From the NCBI GenBank assembly GCA_003561665.1, contig PWVY01000330.1, positions 1 to 6,783 of the forward strand: DNA of 6,783 nucleotides. The letters run 5' to 3'. A program made the translations under genes and the position numbers. Below the pieces are notes generated by a model. That model did no database searches. It saw nothing but the letters and a program-made list of their open reading frames with translations, and was not told the origin of the DNA. Each line of letters starts with the position of its first letter. The first letter of the stretch is position 1. This stretch comes from Thermoplasmata archaeon (GTDB lineage Archaea > Thermoplasmatota > SW-10-69-26). Positions 1 to 4,731 of this stretch are shown piece after piece.

Positions 1-198
1 GCCCTTGGGAACATCGCAACGCAACCCACGCTTGAGGCCACCACGAGCGAGTACGACCAGATTGCGAACGAGGCACCGCTTGCCCGATGGGGAGACCCAA
101 GAGAAGCCGCGCAAGCCATCCTCTTCCTCCTGTCCCCACTCGCCAGTTACGTCACGGGGCAAACCCTCGTCGTCGACGGTGGAACCGAAGCCCGATGA
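1..198 (+). CDS. Short-chain dehydrogenase/reductase (SDR), C-terminal fragment
   Basis: Frame 1 is open from the first base to a TGA at 196-198 and gives 65 residues with no start codon in the window, so the gene begins upstream. The fragment has the C-terminal signature of classical SDR enzymes. APLARWGDPREAAQAILFLL (residues 25-44) matches the conserved PL-x-R-x-G-x-P-x-E-x-A segment and following helix. Residues 49-61 (SYVTGQTLVVDGG) match the final strand that closes the Rossmann fold. Such enzymes are cytosolic NAD(P)H-dependent oxidoreductases, but substrate specificity cannot be read from this end. The Ser-Tyr-Lys catalytic residues and the TGxxxGxG cofactor site lie outside the window. 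The next gene starts about 60 bp downstream. Family assignment is secure; the reaction is unknown. Confidence 0.88.
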   Translation, partial: ALGNIATQPTLEATTSEYDQIANEAPLARWGDPREAAQAILFLLSPLASYVTGQTLVVDGGTEAR

Positions 199-220
199 TG
201 CCATACCTGGCGCATGCGGG

Positions 221-230
221 GAAACACTTA
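221..230 (+). promoter_or_regulatory. Possible BRE/TATA-like element before lipoprotein 1
   Basis: The segment gaaacactta is the most AT-rich stretch between the SDR stop and the lipoprotein start. It is centred roughly 30 nt before the ATG at 258. The GAAA part resembles an archaeal BRE and the following bases a weak TATA box, consistent with a leaderless transcript. No Shine-Dalgarno sequence precedes either possible ATG. This is inference from position and composition only. Confidence 0.25.
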
Positions 231-257
231 GCTCCAGAGACACGGCTGATGAATCCC

Positions 258-1220
258 ATGCGAGCGTGCATCCCCGCACTGGTCCTTGTTCTCCTCATGG
301 CCGGTTGCCTCACGGGCGGGGGGGATGAGGAACCGCTTGAAGCCGGCGCGGTGGCCACGGACGACACCGGCGGCATCGAAGGCACCGTCACGAACCCCGC
401 CATCGAGGCCATCCCCGACGCCACGGTTCACCTCGTCGAGATCGATGAAACCACCCAAACCGCCATGGACGGAGGGTTCGCGATCAGCCAAATCCCCCCC
501 GGAGAATACACGCTGCGCATCGAAGCCGACGGGTACATCGGCACCGAACGCGTCGTCACCATCCACGCCGCGCTCGTCGAAACCGTGGACATCGTGCTCT
601 CCCAAGAAGCCGACGAAACCCCCTACCAACACACCATCGACATGGTCGGCTTCGTCGAGTGCGGCATCGGCTGGCGCCAAGACGCTGCAAGCATCGGGCA
701 ACCCCTCGCCGAAGACAGCGCCTACGCCGCCTGCGCCACGCCCAACATCTACACGGAAGGCAACGCCACCAACGACCGGTTCATGCACACCTTCACCCTC
801 GACCCCACCCTCACGGAGGTCATCTACGAGATGGGATGGGACGAAGGCTCCACGGACGCCACCAGTCCCGCCCTGCGAAGCATCATGGAGCTCGATGGGT
901 TCATCAACGTCGCCGATGCCCGCATCATGGACACCCGCGGTCCCAACCCCATCCATGTTCACCTCACCGAGGAACACTGGGAACGCCTCGAAACCAACAT
1001 CACAACGAACTGCGAAGAAGCCGAAAGCGACGGCAGCGATTGGTGCAGCTTGAACCCTCGAACGAACGGCTTCAACATGGTGCAACGCGTCTTCGCCACC
1101 GGCGACTGTTACGACACCATCGCCAGCGCCTGCGCCGTCCTGCAACAAGAATTCACACACTACATCACCGCATTCTACCACCAACGCGCGCCCAGCGACT
1201 ACCGCATCCTCGACGCATGA
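258..1220 (+). CDS. Lipoprotein with carboxypeptidase-regulatory-like domain and six-cysteine C-terminal domain (paralog 1)
   Basis: This is a predicted membrane-anchored extracellular lipoprotein of 320 residues. Residues 1-17 (MRACIPALVLVLLMAGC) form a short signal with a lipobox (M-A-G-C), and Cys17 is the likely lipidated residue. Residues 18-37 are a Gly/Asp/Glu-rich linker. Residues 38-116 (GGIEGTV... to ...VDIVLSQ) have the pattern of a carboxypeptidase-regulatory-like beta-sandwich, including GGF, PPGEYTL and EADGYIG. Residues 123-320 form a domain I do not recognise, with Cys at 135, 159, 252, 263, 284 and 292, all matched in the downstream paralog. An NAT glycosylation sequon lies at 169. 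The ATG at 258 was chosen because it aligns with the MR start of the paralog. ATGs at 249 (MNPMR) and 195 (overlapping the SDR stop) are in frame, but 195 would put about 20 unneeded residues before the signal. Binding function is unknown. Confidence 0.85.
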   Translation: MRACIPALVLVLLMAGCLTGGGDEEPLEAGAVATDDTGGIEGTVTNPAIEAIPDATVHLVEIDETTQTAMDGGFAISQIPPGEYTLRIEADGYIGTERVVTIHAALVETVDIVLSQEADETPYQHTIDMVGFVECGIGWRQDAASIGQPLAEDSAYAACATPNIYTEGNATNDRFMHTFTLDPTLTEVIYEMGWDEGSTDATSPALRSIMELDGFINVADARIMDTRGPNPIHVHLTEEHWERLETNITTNCEEAESDGSDWCSLNPRTNGFNMVQRVFATGDCYDTIASACAVLQQEFTHYITAFYHQRAPSDYRILDA

Positions 1221-1263
1221 CGCCCTCCACCAAGGAACCCGATTTGATGACGCATCGAGCACC

Positions 1264-1270
1264 TTGATAA
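1264..1270 (+). promoter_or_regulatory. Possible TATA-like box before lipoprotein 2
   Basis: ttgataa is the only AT-rich patch near the expected -27 position relative to the ATG at 1294, in an otherwise C-rich 73-bp gap after the first lipoprotein. It could allow leaderless transcription of the second copy on its own. Equally, the two genes could be one transcript. The match to a TATA box is weak. Confidence 0.2.
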
Positions 1271-1293
1271 CCCCCCCAGCGCTTTCCCGCTCC

Positions 1294-2235
1294 ATGCGAG
1301 TCAACCTCCTACCCCTGCTCGTGGGGCTTGCCCTCTTGGCTGGTTGCCTCGGGGCCAGCGAAGACGACGATTTGCTCATGCAACGAGCAGAGGTCACCGA
1401 CGACCAAGGAGGGGTCGAAGGCATCATCACGAACGAAGCCGTTGAAGCCGTGCAAGATGCCACCGTTCGCCTTCAAGGAACCTCTCAAGAAACCCAAACC
1501 GCCGGGGACGGATCCTTCGCACTCTCCCTCATCAGCCCCGGCGATTACACCCTCCTCATCGAAGCCGACGGGTACATCCCCGCGGAACGATCCATCACCA
1601 TCGCACCCGGCGACATCACGTTCCTCGACATCGTGCTGACAAGCACCCCCTCCACGGAAGCCTACACGGTCGAACAAGAACTCGTGGGCTTCGTCGAATG
1701 CGGCATCGGCTGGAGCACCGACCCCAACCCCCTCCCAGGAGCCACCAGCAACGCCGTTGCCCTATGCGCGGTTCCCAACATCGCCTTCGACAACAGCACC
1801 AACGACCGGTTCATGCACTTCTTCGAATTGGACCCCCCCATCGAGACCCTCGTGTACGAATTGACGTGGGAAAGCCAAGAAGCCGCCCTGTCCACGAACA
1901 TCGAGATCGACGGGTTCACGCACACACCCGAAGGCACGCTCTTCGTCGACGAAGGCCTCCCCCCCATCACGACGCGGCTGGACCGTGACGTGTTCGAAGC
2001 AACCGACCAAGCCTTCCAAGACCGCTGCGAAGGAGCCAACGGGACCGAACAAAACGATGCGTTCTGCGGGTACAACTTCTTCGAGGACGGATGGCCCATG
2101 CAAACGCGCGTCTTCGCCTCCGGCGACTGTCAAGACATCCCCGCGCGCGCATGCCCCCTCGTCCAAGAACGCTTCTCGCACCTCATCACCGCGTTCTACC
2201 ACGAACCCGCACCCGATGGCTTCTCGCAACTTTGA
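1294..2235 (+). CDS. Lipoprotein with carboxypeptidase-regulatory-like domain and six-cysteine C-terminal domain (paralog 2)
   Basis: This 313-residue predicted surface lipoprotein is a tandem paralog of the gene before it. The signal MRVNLLPLLVGLALLAGC carries a classic L-A-G-C lipobox with Cys18 as the lipidation site, followed by an acidic linker. Residues 39-116 form a carboxypeptidase-regulatory-like domain (GGVEGII, DGSFALSLISPGDYTL, EADGYIP). The C-terminal part (about 124-313) keeps the shared landmarks: VGFVECGIGW, PNI, TNDRFMH, the GDC pair and the final HLITAFYHEPAP. Its six cysteines (136, 158, 245, 258, 279, 287) align one-to-one with those of paralog 1. An NST sequon at 167 matches the NAT of the other copy. 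The ATG at 1294 is preferred; an in-frame TTG at 1264 would add ten residues before the signal. The C-terminal domain is unassigned. A role in binding a polymer or peptide at the surface is possible but unproven. Confidence 0.86.
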   Translation: MRVNLLPLLVGLALLAGCLGASEDDDLLMQRAEVTDDQGGVEGIITNEAVEAVQDATVRLQGTSQETQTAGDGSFALSLISPGDYTLLIEADGYIPAERSITIAPGDITFLDIVLTSTPSTEAYTVEQELVGFVECGIGWSTDPNPLPGATSNAVALCAVPNIAFDNSTNDRFMHFFELDPPIETLVYELTWESQEAALSTNIEIDGFTHTPEGTLFVDEGLPPITTRLDRDVFEATDQAFQDRCEGANGTEQNDAFCGYNFFEDGWPMQTRVFASGDCQDIPARACPLVQERFSHLITAFYHEPAPDGFSQL

Positions 2236-2240
2236 GCAAC

Positions 2241-2257
2241 GAAAGGGGTTTTCCTAT
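2241..2257 (+). promoter_or_regulatory. Likely BRE/TATA promoter of the DUF72 gene
   Basis: The 42-bp gap after the second lipoprotein contains gaaaggggttttcctat. It has a GAAA element followed by an AT-rich box centred near 2253, about 25 nt before the TTG at 2278. That spacing fits an archaeal BRE+TATA driving a leaderless transcript that begins at or next to the start codon. The TTTT run could also help end transcription of the lipoprotein genes. No Shine-Dalgarno motif lies at the usual distance from the TTG. Confidence 0.38.
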
Positions 2258-2277
2258 CCTGTCCCCATGAGCCCCCG

Positions 2278-3111
2278 TTGACATCCTACGAGCTGCGTGT
2301 GGGCACGTGCGGGTGGTCCTACAAGGACTGGGTGGGCCCCTTCTACCCCCCCGGGACACGATCCGGTCAGATGCTGGAGTTGTACGCCACCGTGTTCGAC
2401 ACGGTTGAGATCAACAGCACGTTCTACGCGGTGCCCAGCCCTGACCGCGTGGAGCAGTGGAACGAAGCCACACCGGAGACGTTCTCCTTCACTGCGAAAG
2501 CTCCTTCAGCGTTCACGCACGAAGCCCGCCTCCGCCTCCATTCGGGCTGGGACGCGCTGGAGGCCTTCAACCGGTCCATGGAGCCCCTAGGGCAGAAGCT
2601 GGATCGGGTGCTGGTTCAGTTGCCTCCCTCGCTCACCTTCCATGAGGGCGAGGACCGGTTGTGGGCCTTGTTGGAGGAGGATCCCTTCCCTGTTCCTTGG
2701 GTGTTGGAAGCCCGCCATCGTTCCTGGGCCAGCCCAGCCGTGTTCGAAGCGCTTGAAGCACATGGCGTCACCTGGGCCTGGAGCGAGAACGACGCGTTCT
2801 GCTCCACGCCTCGGTTGACGACCAGGGATGCTTACATCCGATTGATCGGTGACCGATCGTTAGAGGTGTTCGATCGGATCCAGCGCGACCCGACGCCGGT
2901 GATCGACGCGTGGGCCGCTCGGATGGAGGCAAAAGTGGACGACCTACAGAGGGTCCGTGTGTTCGCGAACAACCACTTTGCGGGGTTCGGGCCGGGCACG
3001 GTGAACGCTGTTCTTGACCGGTTGGGTCGCGAGCCCCAAGGTTGGTCGGCGCTGGGCCTGGGGGGACAAACCACCTTGGGGGAGTACGCGAGCGACTCGG
3101 CCCAATCATGA
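2278..3111 (+). CDS. DUF72 family protein (YecE-like)
   Basis: This 277-residue protein is the normal length for the DUF72 family, which has a TIM-barrel fold and no firmly established biochemical role. The family motifs occur in order: GTCGWSYKDWVGPFYPPG (9-26), VEINSTFY (43-50), W61 followed by FSFTAKAP (69-76), FTHEARL (79-85), LGQKLDRVLVQLPPS (104-118), EARHRSW (144-150), YIRLIGD (186-192) and VFANNHFAGFGPGTVN (228-243). There is no signal peptide, so it should be cytosolic, unlike most of its neighbours. The start is taken as TTG at 2278, because the ATG at 2267 is in another frame and meets a stop after four codons, and the GTCGW motif begins only nine residues in. It ends 42 bp from the convergent end of the small acidic protein gene. 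The family assignment is firm; function, including any nucleic-acid or sugar-related activity, cannot be decided here. Confidence 0.93.
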   Translation: MTSYELRVGTCGWSYKDWVGPFYPPGTRSGQMLELYATVFDTVEINSTFYAVPSPDRVEQWNEATPETFSFTAKAPSAFTHEARLRLHSGWDALEAFNRSMEPLGQKLDRVLVQLPPSLTFHEGEDRLWALLEEDPFPVPWVLEARHRSWASPAVFEALEAHGVTWAWSENDAFCSTPRLTTRDAYIRLIGDRSLEVFDRIQRDPTPVIDAWAARMEAKVDDLQRVRVFANNHFAGFGPGTVNAVLDRLGREPQGWSALGLGGQTTLGEYASDSAQS

Positions 3112-3137
3112 TGCACATGCACGCGTTCGCGGCGCCC

Positions 3138-3150
3138 TCCCCGTAGGGGA
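3138..3150. terminator. Weak hairpin between convergent genes
   Basis: tccccgtagggga forms a 5-bp perfect stem with a 3-nt loop in the middle of the 42-bp gap between the convergent DUF72 and small-protein stop codons. It could act as a shared bidirectional terminator, but neither strand has a following T-run and the stem is short. The call rests on position and symmetry only. Confidence 0.2.
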
Positions 3151-3153
3151 TGC

Positions 3154-3603
3154 TTAGAACACGGAACATTGAGTGCCGGGTCCAGTGACCGCATTGCAAA
3201 TTTCGAGGACGAGTTCCACCACGGTTCCGGCGAGGTCCAAGACAAGGTCAACAGCATCCAGCGCCAGGCCTATGGCGTCATCCACGGCGTCTTCGGCGCT
3301 TTCGATAGCATCCCCGGGCAGGGTTGCCTTATGTTTATCCGGCTGAACCACGTTCTCCTGGATAGGTTCGCCGTCCAAGCACTCTTCGACCTGTAGACCT
3401 TCTAACTCGTTGTCTTCTTCCCAAATCTCGACGGTTTCATCCACGGTTCGAACGTAGTGCTCCTCGATCTTGACGGCGTCCTCGTCAGTGGCCTCCTCGC
3501 AGGAAGGAAGCTCATCAAAGTGATCGTGTGCGAGGGCGGTCGGGGCTGTCCAGGTCAAAAGGAAAAACGCTAGCGTCAACACTCCCAAGCGCGTGCCTAC
3601 CAT
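3154..3603 (-). CDS. Small acidic secreted protein of unknown family
   Basis: This 149-residue protein resembles no family that I know. Residues 1-25 (MVGTRLGVLTLAFFLLTWTA then PTALA) form a Sec-type signal with an A-L-A cleavage site before His26. Residues 26-95 are strongly acidic (EEATDEDA, EIWEEDNELEG). Residues 98-138 are likely helical, with Ala/Val/Leu and Asp/Glu alternating in an amphipathic pattern. Four cysteines at 35, 75, 136 and 146 could form two disulfides. The hydrophobic helix is moderately long but punctuated by acids until about 119. It could therefore be membrane-associating or a coiled-coil oligomerisation segment. The ATG at 3603 follows an AT-rich promoter-like region. 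The gene is convergent with DUF72 and divergent from the LTD gene. Signal peptide, codon pattern and promoter make it likely real; its function is unknown. Confidence 0.72.
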   Translation of the reverse strand: MVGTRLGVLTLAFFLLTWTAPTALAHDHFDELPSCEEATDEDAVKIEEHYVRTVDETVEIWEEDNELEGLQVEECLDGEPIQENVVQPDKHKATLPGDAIESAEDAVDDAIGLALDAVDLVLDLAGTVVELVLEICNAVTGPGTQCSVF

Positions 3604-3626
3604 GCAACCAAAAACGTGTAGCTTGT

Positions 3627-3635
3627 AGAAAATAG
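3627..3635 (-). promoter_or_regulatory. TATA-like box for the small acidic protein gene
   Basis: On the minus strand this reads ctattttct. It is centred about 28 nt before the ATG at 3603, in a region clearly more AT-rich than the rest of the window. That distance fits a leaderless or near-leaderless archaeal transcript, and no Shine-Dalgarno site precedes the ATG. Confidence 0.38.
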
Positions 3636-3689
3636 TTAGGGCCGAAGCGGATATAGGCTCTCCAAAACCTCATTCATCGGCTGCGAACA

Positions 3690-3696
3690 ATTAAAA
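3690..3696 (+). promoter_or_regulatory. TATA-like box for the lamin-tail protein gene
   Basis: attaaaa, preceded by gaaca, is the best TATA-like sequence in the divergent intergenic region. An archaeal start site about 25 nt downstream would fall near 3718, giving a short leader of roughly 12-15 nt. That leader contains the ribosome binding site just ahead of the TTG start at 3732. The 128-bp region 3604-3731 therefore plausibly holds back-to-back promoters for the two divergent secreted-protein genes. Confidence 0.4.
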
Positions 3697-3721
3697 AGAA
3701 GGGGCGTCCTGAGGGCTAAGG

Positions 3722-3727
3722 GGAGGT
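3722..3727 (+). promoter_or_regulatory. Shine-Dalgarno site ggaggt that supports a TTG start
   Basis: ggaggt lies four bases before TTG 3732-3734. This is the only strong Shine-Dalgarno match before a gene start in the window. It decides the start codon of the lamin-tail protein: translation from this TTG gives a complete signal peptide beginning MRKGW. Confidence 0.6.
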
Positions 3728-3731
3728 TCCG

Positions 3732-4661
3732 TTGCGCAAAGGGTGGACTCCAGGACGCCTCGCCTTGCTCGTAGCCATAGCGTTCGTCACGCTTGGCGTC
3801 GCAGGCACCGCGTCGGCTGCGGAGACGATGCAGACCTCGTTGGATTGGACGGAGGGGAGCTTCGAGGCGAGCCTGTTCGGGTTCGGCAAGCACCTCTGGC
3901 CTGAGGCCGTGCCTGCCCCGGACCACGAGCACATCCCCTTCGAGGTTAGCCCCTGTCACCGTGCGTTGAGCCTGGGATTAGCGTACGAGCCTGCCGAAGC
4001 CGGGGTCCTCGTCGAAGAGGATGACATCGAGATCGAGGCTGCGTACTCCTTCCGGTTCCAAGCTGGCCTCATCGCACCAGACGGCACCCTCCTACATCGG
4101 ATCGAGGTTGACGATCCCACCCTAGGGACACCCTTCGGCGTCGTGGAGGAGCCAGGGGAGTATGTGCTCGAGCTGGAGCTTCTGGACGGTGCGGCCGTGG
4201 AGTGGGAGACGCGCGTTCGGGGGTTCGCCATCCTCGATGATCCCACGTGCGATCTCTGGCTTAACGAGGTGCAACTGAACCCGCCCACCACGGACCTTGG
4301 AGGGGAGCAGTGGGTCGAGGTGTACAACGCGAACGACGAAGCGTTCGATCTTTCCCAGTGGCGCATCACGGGCGAGAACTCAGGAGACACGTCCATCATC
4401 GAGGACGGCACGGCGGTGCCGGGGGAGGGCCATCTCCAGATCCTCCTTGACGAGGGCTTCTTCAAGACCCAGGGCGAGATCGTTCAACTCAAGCCTCCGG
4501 TGGGCAACGTGCTGGATGCCTCTCCCAGCCTCACGGATTCGCGACCAAGCGATTCCTCGCACCAGCGGTGCCCGGATGGAAGCCTAAGCTGGGGGTTCGC
4601 GGTGCAAACCCCAGGCGAACCGAACCCGGATCATTGCGACGAGAACGTGACAGCAAGCTGA
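3732..4661 (+). CDS. Secreted lamin-tail domain (LTD) protein
   Basis: This 309-residue exported protein starts at a TTG with a ggaggt site ahead of it. Residues 1-29 form a Sec signal (MRKGW, hydrophobic LALLVAIAFVTLGVAG, then A-S-A before Ala30 or Glu31). Residues 31-170 form a beta-rich region of acidic character that I cannot assign. It contains a PGEYVLELEL strand typical of immunoglobulin-like sandwiches. Residues 173-297 match the lamin-tail domain: LWLNEVQLNPP, EQWVEVYNANDEAFDLSQW, GTAVPGEGHLQILL, IVQLKPPVGNVLDA, QRCPDGSLSW and the closing TPGEPN. LTDs in prokaryotes are extracellular modules, often joined to nucleases, proteases or other surface proteins. Here it stands without a catalytic domain. 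Cysteines at 75, 173, 280 and 302 could pair, and an NVT sequon lies at 305. No C-terminal anchor is seen, so release or non-covalent attachment is likely. It is convergent with the protease gene 70 bp away. Confidence 0.86.
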   Translation: MRKGWTPGRLALLVAIAFVTLGVAGTASAAETMQTSLDWTEGSFEASLFGFGKHLWPEAVPAPDHEHIPFEVSPCHRALSLGLAYEPAEAGVLVEEDDIEIEAAYSFRFQAGLIAPDGTLLHRIEVDDPTLGTPFGVVEEPGEYVLELELLDGAAVEWETRVRGFAILDDPTCDLWLNEVQLNPPTTDLGGEQWVEVYNANDEAFDLSQWRITGENSGDTSIIEDGTAVPGEGHLQILLDEGFFKTQGEIVQLKPPVGNVLDASPSLTDSRPSDSSHQRCPDGSLSWGFAVQTPGEPNPDHCDENVTAS

Positions 4662-4671
4662 CCTGGAATGC

Positions 4672-4690
4672 GAAAAGGAGGAGAAGGAAG
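4672..4690 (-). terminator. Pyrimidine-rich tract downstream of the protease gene
   Basis: This 19-base uninterrupted purine run on the plus strand is a pyrimidine run on the minus strand ending in TTTTC. It lies 42-60 bp past the protease stop codon, in the 70-bp gap between convergent genes. T-rich and pyrimidine-rich tracts without a hairpin are typical of archaeal intrinsic termination, so it may end the protease transcript. No comparable T-run serves the plus-strand LTD gene. Confidence 0.3.
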
Positions 4691-4731
4691 GCACCGGAGG
4701 AAAGGGGCTCCCCCGGGCTAGACCGTTTGGT

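Noticed and set aside
195..257. Upstream start at 195 for lipoprotein 1, overlapping the SDR stop as ATGA
   Set aside because: It would place about 20 polar residues before the lipoprotein signal and move the lipobox cysteine to position 38. The paralog starts directly at the signal.
228..1463. A 411-codon open frame on the minus strand across the first lipoprotein and into the second
   Set aside because: It is antisense to two well-supported lipoprotein genes and shows no domain or export signal. Its Gly/Val/Asp-rich composition is what the complement of a high-GC coding frame gives.
2267..2281. ATG at 2267 as a start for the DUF72 gene or a short leader peptide
   Set aside because: It is out of frame and gives only four codons before a stop that overlaps the DUF72 start region; no supporting ribosome binding site is present.
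3122..3131. cgcgttcgcg as a palindromic operator or hairpin
   Set aside because: The loop would be two bases and such CG-rich palindromes are common by chance at this base composition.
4703..4716. Possible hairpin in ggggctccccc near the convergent gene ends
   Set aside because: The stem is only four G-C pairs with a two-base loop, too tight to form well, and the nearby GGGCT pair is a direct and not an inverted repeat.
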